From NCBI GenBank assembly GCA_017525855.1, contig JAFXSE010000026.1, positions 124,001-188,000 on the forward strand: a stretch of 64,000 nucleotides of DNA, in the 5' to 3' direction. The DNA comes from Bacilli bacterium (GTDB taxonomy: Bacteria; Bacillota; Bacilli; RF39; UBA660). The notes beneath the pieces are model-generated. The model saw nothing but the letters and a program-made list of their open reading frames with translations. It was not told the origin of the DNA and ran no database searches. Shown piece after piece: positions 8,877 to 18,171 of this stretch; the first letter of the stretch is position 1, and every line of letters begins with the position of its first letter. The position numbers and the translations under genes are program-made.

Positions 8877-9944
8877 ATGAAAAAAGTGTTAGTTGGTATA
8901 TGCCCAATAGGTAATGGACATATAAATAGACAAATATGTGTAATAAGAGAATTATTGAGCAATAACTTTGAAATCCTAATAGCAACAGATGATAGTAAAA
9001 TACAAATGCTAAAAAATATTTTTCCAAATGAAAAATATATTGCCATAAATATACCATGGATAGTATGCGATGATAATGGATTTAACTTCGCTGATACTTT
9101 AAATAGATATAATAATAATGATTTATTCAAAAAGTTTTTAGAATTTGGTATTGATGTAGAGAAAAAATTAAATGGTAAACCAGATCTAGTAATAACTGAT
9201 TATGAACCTAATGTTGCCCAATATTCATATGCTCAGTCTATTCCGCTTATTACAATGGAACAACAATCAAAATATATGTATATAGATGAAATAGAAATGC
9301 ATAATTATTCTATTAAAGAAGAAATATACCGTTTAAATTATTTTTTTCCTAAATTTAATAAAAAAATTATATCATCTTTTTTTCCATTAGATATTAAAGA
9401 AGAAAATGTCATACAAGTATCCCCAATTATTCCAAAACTGAATAGATATGAAAGGCATGATAGTTTTATACTTGTTTATTTTTCTCCGTATTCTAATTCT
9501 GATAAATATGAAAAGATTATCAATATATTAAAAGAGTTTAAAAATATTAGTTTTAAAGTTTTTTCAAATAATTATGATGATTATGTTAATAAATATAAAT
9601 TTGATAATGTTAGTTTTAATAAATATAATGATGATTTTAAAGAAGATTTAGCAAAATGTTCTGCATTAATTACTACTGGAGGTCATCAATTAATTAGCGA
9701 GGCTATTTCATTAGAAGTTCCATTATATGTTTTACCATTAGAAACTTATGAACAACACTATAATGCTTATATGGTTGAACACTATGGCTTAGGTACTAAT
9801 GAAAAAATATCCGAAGAATCAATAAGAAAGTTTATAGAAAATCGAAATAATTATGTCAATAACATCAAAAAATATAAAAAGAAGTATTATAAAGAACCAT
9901 GGCAGAAAATACTTGTTAAAACTATAGAAAGCATTAATAAATAA
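8877..9944 (+). CDS. GT-B fold glycosyltransferase
   Basis: 355 residues. The N terminus (VLVGICPIGNGHINRQICVIREL) is the first beta-loop-alpha of a GT-B enzyme with the Gly-rich GNGHxxR loop. Near residues 255-300, CSALITTGGHQLISEAISLEVP followed by LPLETYEQHYNAYMVE is the nucleotide-sugar-binding signature of the GT1/GT28-type C-terminal domain. It probably transfers a sugar from a UDP- or dTDP-sugar; the acceptor is unknown and no membrane segment is seen. ATG 8877 has AAGGAGG in front; the frame extends 18 bases upstream without an RBS. It sits second in a four-gene cassette with an ArgRS-like and an S66-like protein, suggesting a modified small molecule, not a polysaccharide. Confidence 0.75.
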   Translation: MKKVLVGICPIGNGHINRQICVIRELLSNNFEILIATDDSKIQMLKNIFPNEKYIAINIPWIVCDDNGFNFADTLNRYNNNDLFKKFLEFGIDVEKKLNGKPDLVITDYEPNVAQYSYAQSIPLITMEQQSKYMYIDEIEMHNYSIKEEIYRLNYFFPKFNKKIISSFFPLDIKEENVIQVSPIIPKLNRYERHDSFILVYFSPYSNSDKYEKIINILKEFKNISFKVFSNNYDDYVNKYKFDNVSFNKYNDDFKEDLAKCSALITTGGHQLISEAISLEVPLYVLPLETYEQHYNAYMVEHYGLGTNEKISEESIRKFIENRNNYVNNIKKYKKKYYKEPWQKILVKTIESINK

Positions 9945-9972
9945 TATATAAATAATTTAAGGAGGATTGTTT

Positions 9973-11322
9973 ATGATTTATACATATTCAAATAATAGAA
10001 CTTTAAAATATAGTACTCCATTAATAGACTATATTAAGAATAATAATTTATATAGTAATGAGAATTTAATGTATACTAGGAAGTATACAGATGGTACATT
10101 TTCTATAACTAATCCTACTAGTAATTATAAAAATAGTGAACTGGTAAATGGATATCCTCATTTTCATATTCCCTTAGAAATAATAATGAATGAGATTGAA
10201 TTTTTTATTAATGAATGCACAATGTATGATAATAATATTCTTATACGATATGGTGATACTCATCCACATAAACCTGTCCCTAAATTAGGACAAATAAGAA
10301 ATTTAGTCATTAATAATTCATTAAGTTCAATGATAGGTTCAAATGCTACTTCATATTTTGTTATAGGTGATATAAGTATTAAATCTTTAAACTATTTTAA
10401 AGAAAAATATGATTTAGATATAGAAGGGGAAAAATTGTTTATAGATATAGTGAATAATAATTTGGATCAAGCAGTTAAAGAGTTATTAGATACTTTTAAT
10501 AAAGATGCTTTGATTCAAATACAGGAATTTCTAAAAAAAGCTAATTTGGATGCTAGTAGATTTTATATAGAAAGTGATTTATATAATAATCAAGAATTAT
10601 ACAAGGAGTTTAAGAATGATCCTAAATATAAAACTGAATTAAAGAAAAATGGAGAATTAAAATATACTTTACAGGAAATGATGTTTATTTGTTCTCATCT
10701 TAAAAACCAAAGAGATTGTTTAATAAATATAATTGGTTCTAACCAATCAGAACATATAAAAAAGGTTAATAATATTCTTTTACAAAGCAATAAAGGTCTA
10801 GATGTTAGATTTTTATCATATGGTATGTGTAATAATGCAGAAAGTAATAATTATGAGCAGTGGTCTTTAAAAATACAAGAATATATATATCATAGACAAA
10901 TAAAGCAATTATCTTCTTACATGAATCATAATGATTTTTTAAAGGCTTTAATGATTATTAATAAAAATGATATGGCATTAGATTTTGATGATTTAGATAA
11001 ACATATTAATGACATTAACAGATTTAATGGATTTATAGACTCAATTTCACTTGCTGATAAAAGCGCCAAAAACGTCCACGATACTAATGATTTATTATGT
11101 AAAATGGCATTAGTATGTTATAATTTGAACAGAGCTATAGAAATGGGAAACCCAAATATGTTTTATAGATATTTACTTTCTGTAGCAAATGAATATGAAT
11201 CACATAAAGATCAATATAAAGATTTAAGCGGTTTATACTATGATTTTATTTGTTCTGGTATGAAAAGACTTGGTTATCCTATTTTTGAACACAAAGAAGG
11301 TAAAAGGATGGTGTTAAAATGA
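9973..11322 (+). CDS. Arginyl-tRNA-synthetase-like protein lacking class I catalytic motifs
   Basis: 449 residues. Three regions resemble ArgRS. Residues 97-120 (KPVPKLGQIRNLVINNSL) align with the KPxHxGHxRN segment, but the HIGH tetrad reads K104-L-G-Q107. Residues 249-264 (CLINIIGSNQSEHIKK) match the GADHxxH region with its His lost. Residues 283-292 (YGMCNNAESN) sit where KMSKS should be, with no lysine motif. The C terminus (about 370-445) looks like a DALR anticodon-binding domain. There is no N-terminal ADD1 domain. It is unlikely to charge tRNA normally; binding an aminoacyl-adenylate or tRNA is possible. ATG 9973 is chosen because AAGGAGGA ends 6 bases before it; a TTG at 9967 abuts the RBS. 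Its end overlaps the next start by 4 bases. Confidence 0.6.
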   Translation: MIYTYSNNRTLKYSTPLIDYIKNNNLYSNENLMYTRKYTDGTFSITNPTSNYKNSELVNGYPHFHIPLEIIMNEIEFFINECTMYDNNILIRYGDTHPHKPVPKLGQIRNLVINNSLSSMIGSNATSYFVIGDISIKSLNYFKEKYDLDIEGEKLFIDIVNNNLDQAVKELLDTFNKDALIQIQEFLKKANLDASRFYIESDLYNNQELYKEFKNDPKYKTELKKNGELKYTLQEMMFICSHLKNQRDCLINIIGSNQSEHIKKVNNILLQSNKGLDVRFLSYGMCNNAESNNYEQWSLKIQEYIYHRQIKQLSSYMNHNDFLKALMIINKNDMALDFDDLDKHINDINRFNGFIDSISLADKSAKNVHDTNDLLCKMALVCYNLNRAIEMGNPNMFYRYLLSVANEYESHKDQYKDLSGLYYDFICSGMKRLGYPIFEHKEGKRMVLK

Positions 11323-12251
11323 TATATCCTAGCAGTATACAAAAAGGTGATAATATAACTCTTATTTCACCGTCTAATGGTTTATATGATAGTAAATTAT
11401 TGGAATTAGACAAATCAATAGAAGTTTTACAAAGATATGGTTATAATATTGTAGAAGATAATTATACACGCAATAGCACTATGGGGTGCAGCTCTGATAG
11501 GATGTCACGTGCTAAAGAATTAAATAAGAGTTTTAATGATAATTCAAAAGTTTTAATTGCAGTCAGTGGTGGAGATTTTATTAATCAGATTATGGATAAG
11601 TTGCAGTTTAGAAGATTCTTAAACAATATAAAATGGATACAGGGTCATTCTGATATTACTGTATTGCTATATTATATAACTACTAATTATGATGTTGCTA
11701 CTATCTATAATTTTAATGTTAGAGGATACTTAAATAATAACAAAAGAGTAGTAGAATATGGTATGAATGCTATTCAAAAAAGACTGTTTTTACAAAAATC
11801 ATTTTCCTCATGGAAAGTAGTTAATAATTTTAAAAAAGTTAATGGTAGAATAATTGGAGGTTGTTTAGAATCATTAAAAGATATATTTGGTACTAAATAT
11901 GATAGCTTTAAAAAGTTTGAAAAAAAATACAAAAAAGACGGTATTATCTGGTATTTTGATATTTCAACTTTTACTAATGAAGATATTTCAAGAACATTGT
12001 GGCAGTTAAATACTATGGGGTATTTTAAATATTGTAAAGCTATTATGTTTAGTAAAATTGAAAATGAGGTAAATTACACGGGGATTAATTTAGAAAAGGC
12101 TATTACTGATGAAATAGGTCATTTAAATATACCAATTATTATTGGTTGTGATATTGGACATATTTCTAGCGTTATTACCATAATTAATGGATCTCTAATT
12201 GAAATAACACAAGATAATAATGAATTTATTATTACAACTAGGTATGATTAG
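11319..12251 (+). CDS. S66 family (LD-carboxypeptidase/MccF-like) protein with missing nucleophile
   Basis: 310 residues, the usual S66 length. Family landmarks: N-terminal GDNITLISPSNG, GHSDITVLL (usually GYSDITAL) at 109-117, GRIIGGCLESLKDIFGT at 176-191, and a C-terminal GH (H281). The nucleophile elbow GGxxS reads G84-G-D-F-I88, so the catalytic Ser is Ile, and the usual Glu in LFLED reads Asp (D214 in WYFDIS). S66 enzymes cleave LD-peptide bonds in muropeptides, or detoxify aminoacyl-adenylate antibiotics (MccF). With this site it may bind and not cleave, or use another chemistry. Translationally coupled to the ArgRS-like gene (ATGA overlap). Confidence 0.65.
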   Translation: MIYPSSIQKGDNITLISPSNGLYDSKLLELDKSIEVLQRYGYNIVEDNYTRNSTMGCSSDRMSRAKELNKSFNDNSKVLIAVSGGDFINQIMDKLQFRRFLNNIKWIQGHSDITVLLYYITTNYDVATIYNFNVRGYLNNNKRVVEYGMNAIQKRLFLQKSFSSWKVVNNFKKVNGRIIGGCLESLKDIFGTKYDSFKKFEKKYKKDGIIWYFDISTFTNEDISRTLWQLNTMGYFKYCKAIMFSKIENEVNYTGINLEKAITDEIGHLNIPIIIGCDIGHISSVITIINGSLIEITQDNNEFIITTRYD

Positions 12252-12266
12252 CCTTTTTACATTAAC

Positions 12267-12296
12267 TTTACATATTAACAAATATATTATTATAAA
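12267..12296 (+). promoter_or_regulatory. Probable promoter of the alpha/beta hydrolase gene
   Basis: TTTACA at 12267-12272, 18-bp spacer, TATAAA at 12291-12296, ahead of the RBS TGGAGGG and ATG 12338. The AT-rich background lowers certainty. Confidence 0.45.
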
Positions 12297-12337
12297 TAAT
12301 AAGTAACAATGATATACTTATTTTTGGAGGGTTACTT

Positions 12338-13279
12338 ATGATTTTAATAATATGTTTGTTATTATTTTTATATTTAATATTTGACGTAGTAGCAAGTAAC
12401 TACTTTATTTCAGTTGCTTTAACTAGAAATAAAAGAAAGATAAAAAAATATAAAAAGAGTTTATTTAAAATATCAGATAAAGTAAAAGAAGAAAAGAATA
12501 AAAATAGAATAGAAATGGTAGAGTGGTTAAGTAAAACTATTTATGAAGAAGAAAAAATAACATCACATGGTCTAAAGCTTTCAGCACTACATTTAATTAA
12601 CAATAGTCATAAATGGGTTATTTTAATACATGGTTATACAGGAGCAAGAGAAGAATTATTACATGTAGGTAAATGGTATTATGAACAAGGTTATAATGTT
12701 TTACTTCCAGATTTAAGAGCTCATGGAGCAAGTGGGGGAAAATATTTTGGAATGGGTTATACTGATAGATTAGATATTTTAAATTGGATAAAACATATTA
12801 CTAATCAAGATAGTGCTGCTAAAATTATTTTACATGGACACTCAATGGGAGCAGCAACAACACTCTTTACTGCAGGAGAAAATCCTAATAACTTAGTAGG
12901 ATGTATTAGTGATTCAGCATATACTAGTGTTTATGAAGTGTTTAGATTACAAATAAAAAAAATATATAATCTATCAGGACATGCGTTATTAAATACAGTT
13001 AATATATTATTTGGTCATAGAAAAGAGGGATACTATCTAAAAAAAGGAAATGTAGTTGAATATACAAAAAGAATAAAAGTGCCAGTACTTTTTATACATG
13101 GTAAAAGAGATGATTTATTACCAGTATCTATGTGTGATGAATTATATAATGCATGTAACTCTAAAAAAGAAAAAGTATTAATTGATAATTGCGGACATGC
13201 TCAAGGAGATTTAGAAGATTACGACTTATATATTAAAATTATAGATAAGTTTTTAAAGGAAAGTGTTGTTGAAAAATAA
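12338..13279 (+). CDS. Membrane-anchored alpha/beta hydrolase
   Basis: 313 residues. Residues 2-25 are an N-terminal hydrophobic anchor, followed by a very basic stretch. The rest is an alpha/beta hydrolase: oxyanion region ILIHGYTGAREE, nucleophile elbow GHSMGAA, acid loop VLFIHGKRDDLLPV and catalytic His in NCGHAQG. The closest broad group is the BAAT/lysophospholipase-type or YqkD-like hydrolases of Firmicutes; the substrate cannot be told. RBS TGGAGGG precedes the ATG. It stands alone between the four-gene cassette and the promoter of the AMP-dependent ligase. Confidence 0.8.
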   Translation: MILIICLLLFLYLIFDVVASNYFISVALTRNKRKIKKYKKSLFKISDKVKEEKNKNRIEMVEWLSKTIYEEEKITSHGLKLSALHLINNSHKWVILIHGYTGAREELLHVGKWYYEQGYNVLLPDLRAHGASGGKYFGMGYTDRLDILNWIKHITNQDSAAKIILHGHSMGAATTLFTAGENPNNLVGCISDSAYTSVYEVFRLQIKKIYNLSGHALLNTVNILFGHRKEGYYLKKGNVVEYTKRIKVPVLFIHGKRDDLLPVSMCDELYNACNSKKEKVLIDNCGHAQGDLEDYDLYIKIIDKFLKESVVEK

Positions 13280-13342
13280 TGCTTTTTTTGTATATAAATG
13301 TCTAATTTATTGTTAATTACTAGTATCTGTGCTATTCTAAAA

Positions 13343-13371
13343 TTGACAAAATATGTAAAATATGATATAAT
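13343..13371 (+). promoter_or_regulatory. Sigma-A promoter of the AMP-dependent ligase gene
   Basis: TTGACA at 13343-13348, 17-bp spacer, TATAAT at 13366-13371: a full consensus match 31 bases before the start codon. Confidence 0.85.
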
Positions 13372-13401
13372 TTGTGCATATTTGAGGGGGAGTAAAGAAA
13401 G

Positions 13402-15336
13402 ATGGAAAGAAAAAACACTGGTTATCCACATATTGATAAACCATGGATGAAATATTATGATAAAAATAAGGCAAATGAAGAATTGCCAAAAGAGACAATA
13501 TATCAATATATGAAAAGAAATGTTAATAAGTATCTTGAAAATACGCTAATAACATATAATGGTAAGAAAATTAATGGTTATCAGTTTTTAAATTCAATTG
13601 ATCAAGCTTCTGGAGTTTTAAGTAGTGTAGGTGTTTCAAAAGGTAAACGCGTAATGTATCTTATGCCAAATATTCCTGAAACTGCTTATACTCTATATGC
13701 CGATTCTAAAATAGGCGCAGTATCTGATTATATTGATCCTAGACCAGACAGTATTAATCCAGAAATAAGTGCTAAAAAGACATTACAGATGATAATTAAC
13801 GAAAAAATTGATTACATTGTTGTTTTTGAGTCTTGCTATTTGGCTATGATTAAACCAATAGAAAATGAACTTAAAAATATAGGGCTAGATACAATAATAG
13901 TGGTTTCTGCTAATGATTTAATGTCAAAAAAACAACAGCTATATTATGTAAATGAATCTATTAAATTTTATGGATTAAACACTACATTAAATAAACTAAA
14001 ATTCATGAAAGAATTATCTTCAAAAACGAAGGAAGCAATGGAAAAGTCATCATTGAGAGTATTAAACTATGCTGATTTACTTAAAGATACAAAATATCAA
14101 AAAACGACTGAGAACGATTTTGAAGAAAATACATTAGCTGCAATCACGCATTCTTCTGGTACTACAAGTTCTTTTCCTAAATCTATTCCATTAAAAAATG
14201 AAGGTATTAATTCATATGCGTTTCAATTGACAAGATCAAACGTTAACACATGTTGTGGTGATAGTTCATTACATATTCTTCCTTATTTTGCAGCCTATGG
14301 TTTAGGAATAAGTCACATGGGATTTAGTAATGCTGATAATATGATTGAAGTTCCAGAATTTAGCCCTAATTGTATGGGAAAACTGATAAAAAAATATAAA
14401 CCTAATATTATAATGGGAACTCCAAACTGGTATTTAGCACTTCCAAAGGACAAAGTACTATCAAAGGCAGATTTATCTTTTATAAAGATAATTGGATATG
14501 GTGGAGATTCCATGAATCCATACGATGAAATAATAATAAATAAGTTTTTAAAAGACCATAAAAGCTCACAATATGTTACAAAAGGTCATGGGATGAGTGA
14601 AACATCAGGTGGTGCAAGTTATGCTACAGGTGAATATAATGTACCTGGGAGTATGGGAATTCCTATGATTGACACAATATATGGTATTGTTGATCCGGAA
14701 ACAAAAGAGTTAGTTAGATTTAGTGAAGATTCAGATAAAATAACAGGTGAATTCATTATTTCATCCCCAGCTATTGTAGATTCAAAAATTGATGATAGAG
14801 ATGTGGTAAAACATGTTGTTCATGACAATATTGATTTTATATATACAAAGGATATTGGTACAATGGATAAAAATGGTATTTTAACTTTTCTATCGAGGGA
14901 TGATAGAGGGTTTACTAGATACGATGGATTTAAAGTCAAACCATATGAAATAGAAAAACAGATTAAGAATTTACCAATTATAAAAGATTGCATAATAAGT
15001 TCTTATGAAGATGAAGAAAAGTTCGGTAAAATGATAAAAGCTGATATTATTTTAAAGGATGGGTTGGAAAATGCTACTGAAAGAGAAGTTGTTGAAAAAA
15101 TAATTAAAGAAGCCTTTACTAATAATACTGGTGTATCAACACGACAAATTCCAACTAAGTTTAAATTTAGACAGGAATTTCCGATGACAATAAATAATAA
15201 AGTTAATTACAGGGAAATAGAAAATGAACAATTGACTGGCGATGAAATATCTGTAATAATTGATGAGACTAATGTTTCAGTAAGCCGAATTACAATTATT
15301 GAACCAGAAAATAAAAAAGTTTTAAAAAAGATTTAA
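13402..15336 (+). CDS. AMP-dependent synthetase/ligase (acyl-CoA synthetase-like)
   Basis: 644 residues. An adenylate-forming enzyme: the P-loop-like motif HSSGTTSSFPKSIPL, the A5-like KGHGMSETSGG and a C-terminal hinge near YTKDIGTMDKNGILTF are present. The normally invariant YxxTE reads GMSET and the hinge lies in FLSRDDRGFTRYDGFKVKPYEIE. The N terminus resembles acyl-CoA synthetases (YLMPNIPETAYTLYADSKIGA). It should activate a carboxylic acid as its adenylate; whether the acceptor is CoA or a carrier protein is unclear, and no carrier protein is encoded nearby. Consensus promoter and a GAGGGGGAG RBS suggest solid expression. A terminator begins at the stop. Confidence 0.8.
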   Translation: MERKNTGYPHIDKPWMKYYDKNKANEELPKETIYQYMKRNVNKYLENTLITYNGKKINGYQFLNSIDQASGVLSSVGVSKGKRVMYLMPNIPETAYTLYADSKIGAVSDYIDPRPDSINPEISAKKTLQMIINEKIDYIVVFESCYLAMIKPIENELKNIGLDTIIVVSANDLMSKKQQLYYVNESIKFYGLNTTLNKLKFMKELSSKTKEAMEKSSLRVLNYADLLKDTKYQKTTENDFEENTLAAITHSSGTTSSFPKSIPLKNEGINSYAFQLTRSNVNTCCGDSSLHILPYFAAYGLGISHMGFSNADNMIEVPEFSPNCMGKLIKKYKPNIIMGTPNWYLALPKDKVLSKADLSFIKIIGYGGDSMNPYDEIIINKFLKDHKSSQYVTKGHGMSETSGGASYATGEYNVPGSMGIPMIDTIYGIVDPETKELVRFSEDSDKITGEFIISSPAIVDSKIDDRDVVKHVVHDNIDFIYTKDIGTMDKNGILTFLSRDDRGFTRYDGFKVKPYEIEKQIKNLPIIKDCIISSYEDEEKFGKMIKADIILKDGLENATEREVVEKIIKEAFTNNTGVSTRQIPTKFKFRQEFPMTINNKVNYREIENEQLTGDEISVIIDETNVSVSRITIIEPENKKVLKKI

Positions 15337-15361
15337 TTTAATCATATTAAATTCTTTTTTT
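15335..15361 (+). terminator. Intrinsic terminator after the AMP-dependent ligase gene
   Basis: Perfect 8-bp stem 15335-15342 / 15346-15353, CAT loop, then C and seven T residues. The stem begins in the stop codon. Confidence 0.8.
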
Positions 15362-15391
15362 ATGCTATAATTAATAATAGAGGTGTATGGA

Positions 15392-18052
15392 ATGAGCGAA
15401 GGGTATTTGTTACTAAATATATATTCATTACTAGTCCTTATAGTTTTATCTCTTGTTTTCTTTCTAAAAGAACGTTTACATAAAGCTGAAGATGTGACAT
15501 ATTCAAAAATTTTGATTTTTACTATTTTAACTATAATTTTTGGATTATTTAGTGGCTTTTTGGTATCGTTTAATGGAGTGTATATTAATTTTTTCATTTA
15601 TTTAACTAGTAAATTATATTTAATAGGATTAATGGGAATATTCATATTGTTTTTTTCTTATACATTATATATTTCAAGAGATGGTAATGTAGTGTCAAAA
15701 AAACAGAAATATATATTATTGATTATATATTTAATTTTAACATTGATTATTATGCTTTTACCATTAAATATCAAATATAGTGGTGGTAGTATGGATATTT
15801 CTGGTTTAACAATAGATTTTACATATACAATTTTTTCGTTAATTTATTTAGCATTAATTGTTATTTTTATAGTCAAGTATAAGAAAGTATTTAATAAAAA
15901 ATATATACCAATATTTATGTTTGTAGTGGAAGGTATGGCTTTGTTTTTTATTCAATTATTATTTGCTAATTTAAATTATTTAACTAACCCTTTTATAGTT
16001 ATTACATGCTTAATTATGTACTTCACAATTGAAAATCCTGATGTTAAGATGCTTGAACAACTTGCTATTGCTAAGGAACATGCTGATAAGGCTAATCGTG
16101 CTAAGAGTGATTTCTTAAGTAGTATGAGTCATGAGATTAGAACTCCATTAAATGCTATTGTTGGTTTTTCTGAATGTATTAAAACAGAAGAAACATTAGA
16201 AGATGCTAAAAAAGATGCAGAAGATATAATTATGGCTAGTGATAACTTACTAGAAATAGTTAATGGAATACTTGATATTTCAAAGATTGAAGCAAATAAA
16301 ATGGAAATAGTAAATAAAGAATATAGTCTACTTCCAGAACTTGAAAACTTAGCTAAACTAATTAAACCAAGAATAGCTGAAAAACCAATAGAACTTCAAA
16401 CATTCTTCGCACCTGATATACCAGATGTTATGTATGGTGATATTGGTAAGATAAAACAAATAATTACAAATATTTTAACAAATGCCGCTAAGTATACAGA
16501 ACAAGGAGTTATAGCTTTCAATGTAAGTTGTATTAATGATAGCGATTATTCATCATTAGTTATATCAGTACAAGATACTGGACGTGGTATTAAAAAAGAT
16601 AAAATTAATTCATTATTTACTAAATTTGATAGATTAGATGAAGATAAAAATACTACTATTGAAGGAACAGGACTAGGACTTGCGATTACTAAATCATTTG
16701 TTGAGATGCTAGGTGGAAAAATAATTGTACAAAGTGATTATGGTAAAGGTAGTAAATTTACTATATATTTAAGACAAAAAATAGTTAGACTTCATGGTGG
16801 AGTAGAAAAGAAAGAAATAATAGATGAGAAAAATAATATAGATTTTACTAATTGTAAAGTATTAGTTGTAGATGATAATAAACTAAATTTAAAAATAATT
16901 GCTAAACTTTTAGATAAATATGGTATATCACCTGTCTTAATTGATAATGGAGAAGAGTGCCTTAATAGGATTAATAATAAAGAAAACTATGATATTATCT
17001 TAATGGATGATATGATGCCTAAAATGAGAGGTACTGAAGTATTTGCAAAACTAAAACAAATTCCAAACTTTAAAACTCCAGTTATTATATTAACTGCTAA
17101 TGCATTAAGTGGAATGAGAGAGGCTTATATTAATCAGGGATTTAATGATTACTTAGCTAAACCTATTGAAAAAGCTGAATTGGATAGAGTACTAAAAACT
17201 TATTTAAATACTAATTCACAAACAAAAGAAACTACTGATTTATCTAAAGAAGAAGTAGAAGTATTAGAAAATGATGATACTGAAAAAGAAGATAATAAAC
17301 AAACAAGAATAATGGTTGTTGATGATAATAAACTAAATATTAAAATTACTTTAAATCTTATGAAAAATTGTGGTTATATAATTGATGAAGCAACTACTGG
17401 AAGAGAATGTATAGATAAAGCAAAAGAAAATAAGTATGATTTAATATTTATGGATATTATGATGCCTGAAATGGATGGAGTAGAGACATTATCAAAACTA
17501 AAAGAAATTCCAGGCTTTAATACTCCAGTTGTAGCTCTTACTGCAGATGCAATTTTAGGATCTCGTGAGAAATATTTAAATGCTGGATTTAATGAATACA
17601 TTTCAAAACCAATAAATAGAAAAATATTCTTTGATGTATTAGAGATGTTTGTTGGAAGTAGCAAAAACAGTAGTAAAGCTACTGATAATACTAATGTTAA
17701 CAATATTAATTACTTAATAGAAAATGGAGTTAATTATAATAGCGCATTAGAACTTTTAGGTGATAAAGAAATGTATGATGAGACTCTTAAAGACTTCTTG
17801 TCTAGTATAGATGAAAAATTAAATAAGATGGAAGAATATAAAAATAGTGAAGATAGTAAAGAGTATAGTGTACTTGCCCATTCTTTAAAAAGTGATAGTA
17901 AGTACTTAGGATTCGATAAATTATCAGAAATCGCTTTAGAACATGAATTAAAAGGTAAAGATAATGATATTGAATACATAAAAAATAATTATGATACTTT
18001 AAAACAAGAAACAATAAGTATTATTAATATTATAAAAACATATTTAGGATAA
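15392..18052 (+). CDS. Hybrid sensor histidine kinase: 7TM-HisKA-HATPase-REC-REC-HPt
   Basis: 886 residues. Residues 1-220 contain seven hydrophobic segments (7TM sensor). HisKA follows with the phospho-accepting His in SHEIRTPLNA near residue 248, then the ATPase domain (N box NILTNAAKYT, G1 VQDTGRGIKK, G2 GTGLGLAI). Two receiver domains follow, each starting VVDDNKLN, with acceptor Asp in LMDDMMP (about 536) and FMDIMMP (about 687), and finally an HPt domain with AHSLKSDSKYLG (about 830). It forms a complete intramolecular phosphorelay, but no DNA-binding response regulator is next to it. ATG 15392 is chosen over GTG 15383 because AGAGGTG lies at the right distance. Terminators flank the gene, so it is monocistronic. 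Confidence 0.92.
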   Translation: MSEGYLLLNIYSLLVLIVLSLVFFLKERLHKAEDVTYSKILIFTILTIIFGLFSGFLVSFNGVYINFFIYLTSKLYLIGLMGIFILFFSYTLYISRDGNVVSKKQKYILLIIYLILTLIIMLLPLNIKYSGGSMDISGLTIDFTYTIFSLIYLALIVIFIVKYKKVFNKKYIPIFMFVVEGMALFFIQLLFANLNYLTNPFIVITCLIMYFTIENPDVKMLEQLAIAKEHADKANRAKSDFLSSMSHEIRTPLNAIVGFSECIKTEETLEDAKKDAEDIIMASDNLLEIVNGILDISKIEANKMEIVNKEYSLLPELENLAKLIKPRIAEKPIELQTFFAPDIPDVMYGDIGKIKQIITNILTNAAKYTEQGVIAFNVSCINDSDYSSLVISVQDTGRGIKKDKINSLFTKFDRLDEDKNTTIEGTGLGLAITKSFVEMLGGKIIVQSDYGKGSKFTIYLRQKIVRLHGGVEKKEIIDEKNNIDFTNCKVLVVDDNKLNLKIIAKLLDKYGISPVLIDNGEECLNRINNKENYDIILMDDMMPKMRGTEVFAKLKQIPNFKTPVIILTANALSGMREAYINQGFNDYLAKPIEKAELDRVLKTYLNTNSQTKETTDLSKEEVEVLENDDTEKEDNKQTRIMVVDDNKLNIKITLNLMKNCGYIIDEATTGRECIDKAKENKYDLIFMDIMMPEMDGVETLSKLKEIPGFNTPVVALTADAILGSREKYLNAGFNEYISKPINRKIFFDVLEMFVGSSKNSSKATDNTNVNNINYLIENGVNYNSALELLGDKEMYDETLKDFLSSIDEKLNKMEEYKNSEDSKEYSVLAHSLKSDSKYLGFDKLSEIALEHELKGKDNDIEYIKNNYDTLKQETISIINIIKTYLG

Positions 18053-18077
18053 CATCAGAAATGATGTTATTTTTTTC
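18050..18077 (+). terminator. Intrinsic terminator after the histidine kinase gene
   Basis: 8-bp stem 18050-18057 / 18062-18069, GAAA tetraloop, T-rich tail. It starts in the stop codon. Confidence 0.85.
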
Positions 18078-18097
18078 TTAAAAAACAATACAAAATG

Positions 18098-18126
18098 TTG
18101 ATTTATGAACAAACGTTTGATAATAT
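18098..18126 (+). promoter_or_regulatory. Promoter of the ORF6N gene
   Basis: TTGATT at 18098-18103, 17-bp spacer, TAATAT at 18121-18126; RBS GGAGGT follows before ATG 18172. Confidence 0.55.
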
Positions 18127-18171
18127 TAGATTGAATGAAGTATTAGGTAGTAATAAAGCAGGAGGTAGGTT

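Noticed and set aside
8863..9130. Two overlapping minus-strand frames at the start of the glycosyltransferase gene
   Set aside because: They are shadows of the plus-strand coding sequence, without RBS or promoter.
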